From positions 186,001 through 250,000 of the forward strand of contig NZ_OCNH01000004.1 in the NCBI RefSeq assembly GCF_900230225.1: 64,000 nt of DNA, given 5' to 3'. The notes under the pieces were generated by a model. It was not told where the DNA came from, ran no database searches, and was given only the letters and a program-made list of their open reading frames with translations. Below are positions 45,200 to 54,525 of this stretch, in pieces (position 1 is the first letter of the stretch; every line of letters starts with the position of its first letter). The stretch is from Spirosoma fluviale (GTDB taxonomy: Bacteria; Bacteroidota; Bacteroidia; Cytophagales; Spirosomataceae). A program made the position numbers and the translations under genes.

Positions 45200-46396
45200 A
45201 TGAACGTTTTAATCGCTTCCTATCTAGTCACTTCTTCACCCTCCGGTGTGGTGACCTACTACCAAAAACTAGCGGCTGATCTGGCCAGGGCCGGTTATAG
45301 GGTTCATATCGTCGACTCTTCCCATACGCCCACCATCTGGCGCAAAGTCCTGGGTCTCTTGAAACGCATCATGCGTCCTTTGGGCGGCAGTGCCCGGGCG
45401 GCCTATGACGAGTTTGCTTATTTTACGGGCGTCTACTTGTCGGTTCGCCACCTGCGCCATTCGACATTCGACCTGATCCACGCCCAGGATGCCCGCTCAG
45501 GCGTGGCTGCCTGGCTGGCCCTGGGCAAGCAAGTGCCCGTCATCCTGAGCTGTCATTTCAATGACGATCCCGTAACCGAATTAGCTCTTAGTTTTTCGTT
45601 AAAGCCCCGGGCAACGGCCCGACTCGCGAGCTGGTACCGCTATTTATTTTCCAGCATCCACCATTATGTGTTCAGTTCTGAGTATGCCTACTCCAAATCC
45701 AAACATCTCTTGCCGGTTCGCTTTAACAAACACATTCTTTACAATACGGTCGATTTACGGGCTACTACTGACCCATTGAGCCGATGTCCGTCTGATCAAT
45801 TTCGTATCAGCAATGTGGGCTACATCGATCAACGAAAAAACCAACAATTACTGCTTCGGGTTGGTCATCAGCTACGCCAGCGGGGGCATCTCAATTTTAC
45901 GATCTGGCTGATCGGGGAAGGCCCACAGCGGCTGGCCTATGAGCACTTGGCGTACTCGCTGGGTCTGGCGGAACAGGTCCGGTTTTATGGCCATCAGGCA
46001 GCCCCCTGGGCATTGGTGGCTCAGTCGGACCTGTATGTGCACACCGCCCTGAATGATAATTGTCCCTTCGCTATACTGGAGGCATTTGCGGTAGGCACGC
46101 CGGTGCTGGCCCTGGCCGTAGGTGGGATTCCGGAAATGGTACCCGTCGGCTCAGGCCTGCTGCCGGATGCGGATGTCAGCCGCTTGACGGATGAGGTGAT
46201 ACGTTGTTTCCAGCCGTCCTACCGTGCCGGGTTGGCAGTCACCCAGTCCACGTTTGCTCATCAGCGCTTCGACCACCAGACGAATCTGGAGAAGTTGCTT
46301 TTGTTCTACCGGCAAGCGGTTAAATCTCCTTTATTGGGGCCAATGGCTAAGGGGTCAACCAAACCCAATAGCCCCTACCCACTTAATGGGGAGTAA
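45200..46396 (+). CDS. Glycosyltransferase family 4-like protein
   Basis: A 398-residue GT-B enzyme. The N-terminal half begins MNVLIASYLVTSSPSGVVTYYQKLAADLARAGYRV, the usual acceptor-side start with the SGV loop. The C-terminal half has IGEGPQRLAYEHLAYSLGLAEQVRFYGHQ and then LYVHTALNDNCPFAILEAFAVGTPVLALAVGGIPEMV (about 285-320), with the catalytic glutamate pair of family 4 in the FAILEAFAVGTPV block. The ATG at 45200 is preferred; a TTG at 45170 extends the frame. A lone glycosyltransferase, lying between two repeat copies (44445 and 46520) and away from other glycan genes, so it may be part of an acquired cassette. Confidence 0.85.
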   Translation: MNVLIASYLVTSSPSGVVTYYQKLAADLARAGYRVHIVDSSHTPTIWRKVLGLLKRIMRPLGGSARAAYDEFAYFTGVYLSVRHLRHSTFDLIHAQDARSGVAAWLALGKQVPVILSCHFNDDPVTELALSFSLKPRATARLASWYRYLFSSIHHYVFSSEYAYSKSKHLLPVRFNKHILYNTVDLRATTDPLSRCPSDQFRISNVGYIDQRKNQQLLLRVGHQLRQRGHLNFTIWLIGEGPQRLAYEHLAYSLGLAEQVRFYGHQAAPWALVAQSDLYVHTALNDNCPFAILEAFAVGTPVLALAVGGIPEMVPVGSGLLPDADVSRLTDEVIRCFQPSYRAGLAVTQSTFAHQRFDHQTNLEKLLLFYRQAVKSPLLGPMAKGSTKPNSPYPLNGE

Positions 46397-46703
46397 ACGA
46401 CATGGCGGATCAGGTACACTGGAATCAACAGGATGCTCCGTGGCGTAGTGTTGGGGTTGCTTGTGTGATTCTGTTGGGAATGGGTTTAATTTATGACGAT
46501 TAACTCGGTCTTGTCATGGGGTCTGTTCTGATAGCATTGAACACTATCCGTAGCATCCGGTTGAACGAGATGTCCTTCTATACGTTTCCTTTATATCAGC
46601 AAAAGTGCTCCTGATTAAATGTTGTAATATTCTTTAAGATTCAATTGTCTGACCGTATTAATCTAGCCTGAAATCATATGTTTACCCCTGTGGTGTAAAC
46701 AGC
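46397..46703. other. 307 bp gene-free stretch with repeat copy
   Basis: Contains the repeat copy at 46520-46565 and a short stem tgtttac / gtaaaca near 46679-46701 just past the SGNH gene stop. No gene seen. Confidence 0.5.
46520..46565 (-). repeat. Dispersed palindromic repeat, partial copy at 46.5 kb
   Basis: Minus-strand reading gttcaaccggatgctacggatagtgttcaatgctatcagaac carries the conserved ATGCTACGGATAGT core followed by a diverged GTTGGACA-like block. Only the core half is well preserved. Confidence 0.5.
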
Positions 46704-48608
46704 CTAGTGTTTCAGAGCTTGAATTTGTTGTTTTAAACGAAGTGCATCTATATTATGACTATTAAGGCTCAGCGATTTTTCCACATATTTAGTGGCAGCG
46801 GTTGTATTGGCAAATTTGAGATAGCTGGCAGCCACTTGATTGCTTAACGTTATGTTAGTAGTATCCTTGGTAAACTGCTGCTTCACAACAATTAACTGCT
46901 GAACAAATGCCTGAAGTTCACCCAGACTAAACTGCGATTGGTTACTGGCAGCCGCAAATTGGAGATAAAGCAGAGCTTCTTCGGGGCGGTCCAGCTTAAG
47001 CAACGTAACAAATAGCTTTTGCGCGGTCTCGAACGTATTCTCCAGATGAAAAGCCTTTTTCAGATACGTAATGGCTAGGTCATTTTCATTCAGACTCAAA
47101 CAGAGTTTACCCGCCTGACTGTACAAAGCCGGTTCGTATGGATACTCCAGCGACAGCGCTTCCGTCACTTGTAAAGCTTTAGGCAGGTTCTTCTGCCCTA
47201 CGTAGCGACTGGCGAGTTGGTTCATGGCATCACGCCAGGCTATTTGTTTAACAACCAGCGCCCCAGCCAACTGTTCTTCCACAGTTTTGGGGCGCTTCTC
47301 CTCTGGTGGCATGGGGATATTGAACGGCCAGCCTTCTTTCAGAATCATCATCTCGTAAGCACCTTTGAGCGAATCTACAGACGTAATGGGCATCCGCTGC
47401 CTCAACGTAGTAAACGAAATTTCATTTTTACCATTAGCCGGAATCAACTGCCGCTGTTTCAGCGCTTCGTAAAACGCATCTGACAGCAAGGCGTACCCAA
47501 ACAGATTCGGATGAACATGTTCCAGTAAGGTTTCCTGACCTAAAATGCCATAGGGCGAGTGTTCGTCAAAAAACCGTTTCGTATCGACCAGCGTAACGCC
47601 TGGGTATTTAACAGCTACGTCCTGAATGATCTGGTTCATAGCTTCAGGTGCCCGAAACCGAAGCAGATCCAGTTCTTTCGCCTGTATGAATACTTTTTTT
47701 GCTTCGACGAAATTACCCTTCGCATAGGCCTGGCTGGCGAGCTTAAATTTTGCCTGGGCCGATGAAGCACCGTTGCTCGGAGCGCTGATAAAGGGTTTTA
47801 GGTCTTTTTCGTTACTGACCAGATTGCTGATAAAAACCGGAATTTGCTGCGTGCTCAGAAGCTGGCAGAGGTCGTTCAGATTGGTTTTGAATTGGTTGAT
47901 ACCTGCCTGATAGATTGGGGAACCGTACGGAATCTGCTGATCGGCGGCCATACGTTTCATCAGGTTTTCTCTCAGATCCACTTTCTGGCCAGAGAGCGCC
48001 TTGCGAATTCCGCTCACGGCATGATTGATGAGTTGTATCAGTCGAAACTCGCGGAGCCAGATCACCAGCCGCATCAGCGACGGATTATGGGCGATGGAAC
48101 TGGTAGAACCAACTCCTAAAGCACCGTAGTATTCGTTATGGCCAGTGTAAATCAACACAGCATCGGGGGCGTAATCGACCAATTCCTGAGCAAATCCGTA
48201 GACAGTATACGTATTAACGGCCGTCAGCGACAGGTTGATAATCTCGAATTCTTTATCGGGAAAGGTGTGCATCAATCGGTATTTCAACCACCGGTGAAAT
48301 GAACCGTTGTGCATGTACGGATAACCGATCGTGGTTGATTCGCCCAACACGAAAATTCGTAACGTGCCGTCTGCTTTGCGTTGCGGAAAGGGTTCAAAAT
48401 TACCAATCGTCGCGTTTTCTGTTTCAGTAAAATACCGCTCCGATGCATACTGATTCATAACCCAATAGCCCTTGCGTTCGGGATATTCCACAAATAGGCT
48501 TAGGTTATGGCCATATCCGAACAGTCTGAGCAACATCTCTACCAATGCCAGCATGAGTAAAGGCAAGATCATTGCAATTCCCTTAAACAGCCACAGCCGC
48601 TTTTTCAT
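46704..48608 (-). CDS. Membrane-anchored SGNH/GDSL hydrolase with C-terminal TPR repeats
   Basis: A 634-residue protein. An N-terminal helix (MKKRLWLFKGIAMILPLLMLALVEMLLRLFGYG) probably stays as a membrane anchor. The SGNH hydrolase domain (about 75-390) shows block I FVLGESTTIGYP (nucleophile serine near 89), block II glycine in INLSLTAVNTY, block III YTGHNEYYGA, and block V LEHVHPNLFGYALL (histidine near 366). From about 465 to 634 come TPR-like helices. Relatives act as O-acetyl esterases or acetyltransferases on glycans. It lies downstream of the ManD-like gene on the same strand, about 110 bp away across a hairpin, so it may or may not belong to the SusCD locus. Confidence 0.82.
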   Translation of the reverse strand: MKKRLWLFKGIAMILPLLMLALVEMLLRLFGYGHNLSLFVEYPERKGYWVMNQYASERYFTETENATIGNFEPFPQRKADGTLRIFVLGESTTIGYPYMHNGSFHRWLKYRLMHTFPDKEFEIINLSLTAVNTYTVYGFAQELVDYAPDAVLIYTGHNEYYGALGVGSTSSIAHNPSLMRLVIWLREFRLIQLINHAVSGIRKALSGQKVDLRENLMKRMAADQQIPYGSPIYQAGINQFKTNLNDLCQLLSTQQIPVFISNLVSNEKDLKPFISAPSNGASSAQAKFKLASQAYAKGNFVEAKKVFIQAKELDLLRFRAPEAMNQIIQDVAVKYPGVTLVDTKRFFDEHSPYGILGQETLLEHVHPNLFGYALLSDAFYEALKQRQLIPANGKNEISFTTLRQRMPITSVDSLKGAYEMMILKEGWPFNIPMPPEEKRPKTVEEQLAGALVVKQIAWRDAMNQLASRYVGQKNLPKALQVTEALSLEYPYEPALYSQAGKLCLSLNENDLAITYLKKAFHLENTFETAQKLFVTLLKLDRPEEALLYLQFAAASNQSQFSLGELQAFVQQLIVVKQQFTKDTTNITLSNQVAASYLKFANTTAATKYVEKSLSLNSHNIDALRLKQQIQALKH

Positions 48609-48647
48609 AAAAAAAATCTACCGTTTTTGCCGCCTTCAACAGAAAAT

Positions 48648-48701
48648 AGCGATAAGAGTGATTTCCAAAGCGTATCGCAGTTGAAAGTGGCTCTTATCGC
48701 T
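48648..48701 (-). terminator. Possible terminator of the ManD-like gene
   Basis: Perfect 11 bp inverted repeat agcgataagag (48648-48658) / ctcttatcgct (48691-48701) with a 32-base loop; on the minus strand it is followed by attttct. The long loop makes it a weaker case. Confidence 0.5.
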
Positions 48702-48718
48702 GAATTACTCGCTGGTGA

Positions 48719-50098
48719 TTACGGCCGAATGAGTGTGCCATCCATCTTGCGAACTTGCCAGTTGGACTTGGTACTGATGGGGTATTTGGCCGCTTCCTTC
48801 TCGTTGATGTCCACGCCTATGCCCGGTACCTCATTTACCGACATATAGCCCTTGTCCATCGTCGGACAGCCGCTGAAAACCTCCTTCATCTTGTCCGAAA
48901 ATGACACCGCTTCCTGAATCCCGAAGTTCCACACCGCCAGATCAATATGGGCATGAGCTGCGTGACCCACAGGTGATACGTCCCCCGGACCATGCCATGC
49001 CGTCCGCACGTTGAACCACTCGCCTAACCGGGCTACCTTCATGGCTGGTGTGATGCCTCCAATCTGAGAAACGTGGATTCGGATGAAGTCGAACCATTGA
49101 TTAACCATAGGCTCCTTGAACTCGTTGACGTTGTTGAACAGTTCGCCCATCGCAATCGGCACTGAGGTGACCTGACGAAGCTGGGCAAACCACTTCATGT
49201 TTTCGGGCGAGAAAGGGTCTTCGATGAAGAAGGGTCGGTAGTCTTCCAGCTTCTTAATCATGTTGATGGCCTCAATGGGCTGCACACGCTCGTGAATGTC
49301 GTGTAACAGCTCGACCTCCTCACCACATTGCTTGCGCACCACGTCGAACATTTTTGGTACCGACTTCAGATACAACTGCACATTCATGTAGTTGTCGGTC
49401 TCGCCCCCGAAGCCAGCCGTTTTGAAGTCAGGCTTATCGGAAGTAGCGCCAACGGCACCGTAACCACCTTGCTGAATACGGATGTGTTTGAACCCCTGCT
49501 CCATGAACTTCCTGACACTCTCAGCGGCAGCTTCCGGGGTGTTGCCACCGGCATGGGTGTAGCAGGGAATGGCGAAGCGCACTTTACCGCCCAGAAGTTG
49601 ATAAACGGGCATTTTAGCGCGTTTGCCTTTAATGTCCCATAGGGCCTGATCCAGTCCAGAGAGAGCGTTGTTGAGTACGGGTCCATTGCGCCAGTACGAG
49701 CTTACGTAAGCTCCCTGCCAGATGTCTTCGATGTTGTCGACATCCTTGCCGACGCAGAATTCGTTTAGATACGTATTGATGGCCACCACCACCACAGCCG
49801 CCCGCTGAGTGAAGGTAGCACAGCCGAGTCCGTACAGACCTGGCTCCGTGGTTTCGACTTTGACGACAATAAGATTGGAGCCTTGGGGAGCCGTAGCAAT
49901 AGCTTTGACGGATTTGATTTTAATCGGTGGCGCACCGACAGCATACTGTGGTTTACCTTGTTGTTCACGGGCTTCGGCTGTCGACGTACCACTAAATAGG
50001 CCCAGAAGACCGGCCGATGAGCCGAAACCAAGCGTCTTTAACGTATCACGGCGGCTTTGATTAGATTTACTGTCGTGTGATGCACGCGTTGTACTCAT
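48719..50098 (-). CDS. Enolase-superfamily sugar-acid dehydratase (ManD/RspA-like), Tat-exported
   Basis: A 459-residue mandelate racemase/muconate lactonizing family protein. The metal ligands follow the mannonate dehydratase (ManD) arrangement: D and H in LLHDIHERV (about 265), E in FFIEDPFSPE (about 290) and E in IAMGELFNN (about 315). TAWHGPGDVSPVGHAAHAHIDLA near 385 also fits ManD/RspA. Unlike cytosolic ManD it begins with a twin-arginine signal (QSRRDTLKTLGFGSSAGLLGLFSG), so it should work in the periplasm. The substrate is probably an aldonic acid such as one made by the PQQ dehydrogenase encoded just upstream. The ATG at 50098 starts the signal; a TTG at 50137 is also in frame. Confidence 0.87.
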   Translation of the reverse strand: MSTTRASHDSKSNQSRRDTLKTLGFGSSAGLLGLFSGTSTAEAREQQGKPQYAVGAPPIKIKSVKAIATAPQGSNLIVVKVETTEPGLYGLGCATFTQRAAVVVVAINTYLNEFCVGKDVDNIEDIWQGAYVSSYWRNGPVLNNALSGLDQALWDIKGKRAKMPVYQLLGGKVRFAIPCYTHAGGNTPEAAAESVRKFMEQGFKHIRIQQGGYGAVGATSDKPDFKTAGFGGETDNYMNVQLYLKSVPKMFDVVRKQCGEEVELLHDIHERVQPIEAINMIKKLEDYRPFFIEDPFSPENMKWFAQLRQVTSVPIAMGELFNNVNEFKEPMVNQWFDFIRIHVSQIGGITPAMKVARLGEWFNVRTAWHGPGDVSPVGHAAHAHIDLAVWNFGIQEAVSFSDKMKEVFSGCPTMDKGYMSVNEVPGIGVDINEKEAAKYPISTKSNWQVRKMDGTLIRP

Positions 50099-50195
50099 GG
50101 AAATATGGGTTGAAGGGTTAATAAGTTTATGTAACAAAGCGTCTCACGTATTGCCTGGTGTTAAGTTTTAGAACCTGATTCCACCGGGAATACGG

Positions 50196-52382
50196 TTAAG
50201 GCAGCGCAAACGCGATATAGGAGCCGCCCGGTTTATGGCCGTTTTTGACGCCACCAGCCGCAATCACTACGTATTGCTTCCCGCTCACCTGATACGTAAT
50301 GGGTGTAGCAAATCCTCCGGCAGGAAGCTGATACTCCCAAACGACCTTACCCGTTTTGCGGTCAAAAGCACGAATGCGTTCATCATACGTAGCGGCAATA
50401 AAGATCAGGCCACCTGCGGTAACAATTGGTCCACCATAGTTCTCAGTGCCCGTTATTGGTATTCCCTGCTTTGTTAGTTCGGGGAACTCTCCCAGCGGAA
50501 CTTTCCACAGATACTCCCCCGTGTTCAGGTCAATGGCATTGAGTGTTCCCCAGGGTGGTTTTACCGCCGGATATCCATCGGGATCGACGAAACGCGTCCA
50601 GCCGTTGTTAATGTAAGGCGGTATGTAAGGGTATTCGGATTTTGCTGCCACTGCCGTTGGGCGTCCGGCGCTATGCTGATCGTCGGTTTCGCTGGCTTTT
50701 GTCTCGGTATTGAGCAAAAACCGGACAAGCGTGCTACGGTCCTGCTCAGAAATATGCTCGAAAGACGGCATTCGTCCCCGCCCCGTTTTTAGAATCGCTT
50801 GTATATCCTGTCCCGATAACCGACTCCCGATATTGACCAGACTTGGGTAGGCATCACCACTGCCTTTCCGGTCGATTCCGTGGCAGGCTGCACAGTTGGT
50901 TTGATAAAGCGTTTTCCCTTTCGAGGCTATTTCAGCGTTGCGTGCTGCCAGATCTGCCATTTTCAAATCCCAGACCATTTCATTGGAATTCTGGTAGAGG
51001 ATTCCATCCGGATCAGCTGCGTTTCCACCCCACTCGGCTCCCCCGCCAATGCCAAAAAACAGGGTACCTTCCAGACTTGGGGGCATGAACTTACTGCCGG
51101 AGCGGGTTTTTAGGAATCGCTCCTTCACAAACGCATGCGCTTCGGGGGTTCGGTCAGTAATATCTGCTTCCGTGAACACCTGCCGTGCAAAAGGGACAGG
51201 CTTCATTGGAAATCGTTGCCTGGGCCAAGGATGTTCTCCTGGTAAGCCCGACGTTGGTACAGCCCGCTCCTCAACCGGAAAGAGCGATTCGCCTGTATCG
51301 CGGTCAAGCACATAAATCAGCCCGTCTTTCGTGGACTGAGCCACCGCATCAACCTTATGACCCTTGTGGGTCACAGTAATCAGATTGGGTTGACAGGGTA
51401 TATCACGATCCCACAAATCGTGATGAACCGTCTGGTAATACCACTTCAGTTTACCCGTTTCGGCGTTCAAGGCGAGAATACAATCCGAATACAAGTTCTG
51501 TCCCGCCCGGCTTCCTCCGTAAAAATCGACGGCGGGTGAACCAGTGCCCAAATAGACCATGTCCCGTTTTTCGTCCAGAACCATGCCGGCCCAATTGTTA
51601 GCGCCACCTATTTTCTTATAAGCGTCTTTCGGCCAGGTTTCGTAACCCGCTTCACCCGGTTGAGGAACGGTATGGAATGTCCAGCGAATTTTGCCGGTAC
51701 GTATATCAAACGCACGTACGTGTCCCGGGGCAGCGTCGCCATATTCAGATACGGTCGCTCCCAACACCAGCAAATCTTTATAAATAACGCCCGGACTGGT
51801 TGCCGACACCGAAAGCTTCGTAATATCAACGGTAGCATTATCGAGTAAGCCCTCCCGCAGATCCACTTCTCCGTTTTTACCGAACTGGGCGACAGGCTTA
51901 CCCGTCAGGGCATTGATGGCATAAAGCGTTGGGCCAGCCGAGTAGAGAATGCGTTTGTCTGCTCCATCTTCCCAGTACAGGACACCCCGATTCTGACTAT
52001 ACCGGGGTGTTTTATCTTTAAACGGGTCGAATGTCCAGAGTTGTTCACCCGTGTGAGCACGTAACGCAAACAGCTTCAGTTTGGGCGTATTGCCGTAAAG
52101 AACTCCATTGACAACAATCGGCTGACATTGAATCTCTGGCTGGCGGTCCGTTTTACCGTCAACGGCGGCCGCATCGTACATCCAGGAGACTTTAAGGTTT
52201 TTAACGTTTCCGGTATTGATCTGGCTAAGAGTTGAATAGCGATTTCCGGCTTTATTCCCACCATAACTAGCCCAGTCGGTATTGCCTGGCGTATCAATCG
52301 TTACGTCGTTTCGATTTGGATAAATAGCCATGAGCGTTAACCCTAGCCCAGCCATTGATCCGACTCTTAAAATGTTCTTCAT
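50196..52382 (-). CDS. PQQ-dependent dehydrogenase with cytochrome c domain
   Basis: Periplasmic quinoprotein of about 728 residues. After a signal-type N-terminus, the eight-bladed propeller starts at TDWASYGGNKAGNRYSTLSQIN, the standard opening of PQQ alcohol/glucose dehydrogenases. W-motif blades recur (GKLKWYYQTVHHDLWDRDIPCQPNL, TGKVVWEYQLPAGG). A cytochrome c domain with haem motif CAACHGIDRKG near residue 493 is inserted before the last blades, with the methionine ligand probably in GRGRMPSFEHI. Electrons would pass from PQQ to this haem. No PQQ biosynthesis genes lie in the window. The substrate is probably a sugar or sugar alcohol. The ATG at 52382 is used; the frame also opens from a GTG at 52406. 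Downstream of the truncated gene at 52407. Confidence 0.92.
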   Translation of the reverse strand: MKNILRVGSMAGLGLTLMAIYPNRNDVTIDTPGNTDWASYGGNKAGNRYSTLSQINTGNVKNLKVSWMYDAAAVDGKTDRQPEIQCQPIVVNGVLYGNTPKLKLFALRAHTGEQLWTFDPFKDKTPRYSQNRGVLYWEDGADKRILYSAGPTLYAINALTGKPVAQFGKNGEVDLREGLLDNATVDITKLSVSATSPGVIYKDLLVLGATVSEYGDAAPGHVRAFDIRTGKIRWTFHTVPQPGEAGYETWPKDAYKKIGGANNWAGMVLDEKRDMVYLGTGSPAVDFYGGSRAGQNLYSDCILALNAETGKLKWYYQTVHHDLWDRDIPCQPNLITVTHKGHKVDAVAQSTKDGLIYVLDRDTGESLFPVEERAVPTSGLPGEHPWPRQRFPMKPVPFARQVFTEADITDRTPEAHAFVKERFLKTRSGSKFMPPSLEGTLFFGIGGGAEWGGNAADPDGILYQNSNEMVWDLKMADLAARNAEIASKGKTLYQTNCAACHGIDRKGSGDAYPSLVNIGSRLSGQDIQAILKTGRGRMPSFEHISEQDRSTLVRFLLNTETKASETDDQHSAGRPTAVAAKSEYPYIPPYINNGWTRFVDPDGYPAVKPPWGTLNAIDLNTGEYLWKVPLGEFPELTKQGIPITGTENYGGPIVTAGGLIFIAATYDERIRAFDRKTGKVVWEYQLPAGGFATPITYQVSGKQYVVIAAGGVKNGHKPGGSYIAFALP

Positions 52383-52406
52383 AGATTTTGTTGAGAATTT
52401 CAGCAC

Positions 52407-52667
52407 TTACGTACCCGATAAATCGGCTATTTCGAAGCGGACTGTGGTAGGGTGTAATAAGGAAATACTATGCCCGCTAAACGTAAGACTTGCCATAACA
52501 CCCGACCAGTCGAACCGCACACCCTGATAATAGCCTTTGGCTGAATCCGGAAGATAGACTTTTGCGTGAATTACCCCATTCGAAATATCGGTTCGCGGAA
52601 ACGGGGGCAACAGAACGGCACTGATTATGCCAGCCAGCATAACCCCAACAATACTTGCCTGCTTCAT
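52407..52667 (-). pseudogene. Truncated remnant of a secreted protein gene
   Basis: 86 residues from ATG at 52667. A signal peptide (MKQASIVGVMLAGIISAVLLPP) is followed by ISNGVIHAKVYLPDSAKGYYQGVRFDWSGVMASLTFSGH, then a divergent end and a stop. I recall that this opening belongs to a Bacteroidota/Acidobacteriota family of about 330 residues, in which the SGVMASLTFSGH-like block is followed by a further 250 residues. Here the frame ends about 20 residues past it and the next gene starts within 25 bp, so most of the gene seems deleted. A functional short version cannot be excluded. It sits between susD and the PQQ dehydrogenase gene. Confidence 0.6.
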
Positions 52668-52692
52668 GAGTGTCGATTCTACTTGTTACGGG

Positions 52693-52740
52693 GGTGGTGC
52701 AGAGGTGTCAGGCTCTCAAACCTGACACCTCTGCACCACC
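52693..52740 (-). terminator. Perfect 20 bp hairpin after susD
   Basis: ggtggtgcagaggtgtcagg (52693-52712), eight-base loop ctctcaaa, and exact complement (52721-52740). There is no T-run on either side, so it may protect or attenuate the mRNA rather than terminate. It could lower expression of the genes after susC/susD. Confidence 0.6.
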
Positions 52741-52754
52741 GACACCATAGGTTA

Positions 52755-54485
52755 CTAATACCCCGGATTCTGCTTTATATTGACGTTCGACGTAATCTCA
52801 TTGATCGGAATAGGCTGTGCGTAGTCGGTAGGTTCCCATTGAATCGCACCACCGCGAACGCGCTGGTAATAAGCCGCTTCTTTATCGCCAATTTTCCATC
52901 GACAGACATCAAACCACCAGTGCCCCTCGCCGAACAACTCCGCCCATCGTTCGTATTTGAGCGGATCATTTTTTAAGACCGCATCCGGAGCGCTGGTCTG
53001 ATCGGCCATGGTTTTATAGTCAACGGCAGAAGGTGTATTAACCGGGTAGCCATACGCTCGTCGACGGACTTTATTGACGTATTCCAGTGCGGTTACATTA
53101 TCCCCGCTATGCGTCAGCGTTTCAGCGTAGAGCAGGTATACATCGGCTAGTCGTAGCCACAATATATTGCTACCATTTGCCATATTCACTTCGCCTTCTG
53201 CACCGCCCAGATAGAGGTATTTCCGGAAACTCCAGGCTTCCATATCAATCTCCGAAATGTCGAGGTAGTGCGAGATCGGCTTTTTAACCCCGCTCACGAT
53301 CATCGAATCGACGTAGGGTTGCAAGCAGGCTACCCACAAACGCGGATCAACCGTTTTGTTAGTTCGGGCGGCAACTGAACGCGTGATGTACGCTTTGTCG
53401 ACGTTCGCCACGTTCGCCGTCGTTGTTCCCGCCGGGTAATAGTGCCCTAGATTGAAGCCAAAACGAGCTATATTTTTGGCGTGCGGAAAGACGTTCGACC
53501 AAGCCGAAGCCGCCTGTGCACCGTTGGTACCAACATACGTTGGCGCAATCACCATGCCGATGCTCGATCCCATCGATAGATCGGACGTACCGCGGTAGGT
53601 CATGTCAACATTCATGTTGAGTTCAACCAGGGATTCGGAGTTAAACTCATTCTGCCCGTTGAACATGTCTTTATAGGTATTAAATGGAACCAGCGATTTA
53701 CCACTGTTCGTCACGACATCGCTCAGATATGTTTTTGCATTCGCCCAGTCCTGCGTATACACGTACACCTTACCTAAGAATGCCTTAACCCCCCACTCAC
53801 CCATTTTATACTTATCGGTTGCACCGGTCCAGCTTTTACCTTTCAGCAGGGTTTCGGCGGCTTTCAAATCACTGACGATAAAATCCCAGCTTTGTTTAAC
53901 CGTGGCGCGCGACACCTGCGTTTCGGGTAGACTGGTTGACGCTTTCGTGATCAGGGGCACGCCCATTTTATCGCCACCCTGTCCATCGATCAGGAAGCTT
54001 TCGCCCCATAACGTAGTGAGGTAGAAATAATACCAGGCCCGCAGATACAATGCCTGGCCTTTGATTAGACTGATTGCGGCTGCGTCCGAAGCCGCAGCTT
54101 TAGGACCATAGGTTTCAATCGTTGCCAGCAACGTATTCGCGCGCTGTACACCCCGCCACAAATCCTGCCAGGTTCCCCGCAAAAAGTCGTCATTAACCTG
54201 CGAATTGTTTTGCGCCAGTTGAATCCAGGTTGTGGTTCCCTGCCAGCTTAAGTCCGTTGTATGATCCCACAGGTACGTGTTTTTGGCCAGCATATTATGA
54301 CCGAAGATGCTGGGCGCATGCTGGGTTGCGTAAACTCCCGCCAGGAGTTGCTCCAGATCAGCTACTGAACTCGGATAACCGCTGGTTGAAATGGCACCGG
54401 GGTTATCGACATTGACAAAATCCTCTTTACAAGCGGCTATACTCAGGAGTAAGGCAAAGAGGGAGAGTTGAATGAATATCTTCAT
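52755..54485 (-). CDS. SusD/RagB-family nutrient-binding outer-membrane lipoprotein
   Basis: A 576-residue surface lipoprotein that caps the SusC channel and captures the nutrient. The signal MKIFIQLSLFALLLSIAAC ends in a lipobox (Cys19), fixing the ATG at 54485. An N-terminal segment NVDNPGAISTSGYPSSVADLEQLLAGVY is followed by TPR-type helices with ALYLRAWYYFYLTTLWG (about 145-165). The C-terminal region has WLRLADVYLLYAETLTHSGD, VNKVRRRAYG and LFGEGHWWFDVCRWK, all classical SusD marks. It is immediately downstream of the SusC gene (40 bp). Its ligand cannot be deduced; the downstream oxidising enzymes suggest a small carbohydrate. Confidence 0.95.
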   Translation of the reverse strand: MKIFIQLSLFALLLSIAACKEDFVNVDNPGAISTSGYPSSVADLEQLLAGVYATQHAPSIFGHNMLAKNTYLWDHTTDLSWQGTTTWIQLAQNNSQVNDDFLRGTWQDLWRGVQRANTLLATIETYGPKAAASDAAAISLIKGQALYLRAWYYFYLTTLWGESFLIDGQGGDKMGVPLITKASTSLPETQVSRATVKQSWDFIVSDLKAAETLLKGKSWTGATDKYKMGEWGVKAFLGKVYVYTQDWANAKTYLSDVVTNSGKSLVPFNTYKDMFNGQNEFNSESLVELNMNVDMTYRGTSDLSMGSSIGMVIAPTYVGTNGAQAASAWSNVFPHAKNIARFGFNLGHYYPAGTTTANVANVDKAYITRSVAARTNKTVDPRLWVACLQPYVDSMIVSGVKKPISHYLDISEIDMEAWSFRKYLYLGGAEGEVNMANGSNILWLRLADVYLLYAETLTHSGDNVTALEYVNKVRRRAYGYPVNTPSAVDYKTMADQTSAPDAVLKNDPLKYERWAELFGEGHWWFDVCRWKIGDKEAAYYQRVRGGAIQWEPTDYAQPIPINEITSNVNIKQNPGY

Positions 54486-54525
54486 GATTCGGTCTTTTTG
54501 AGTCACTTACCAGAGTGAGGGAATA

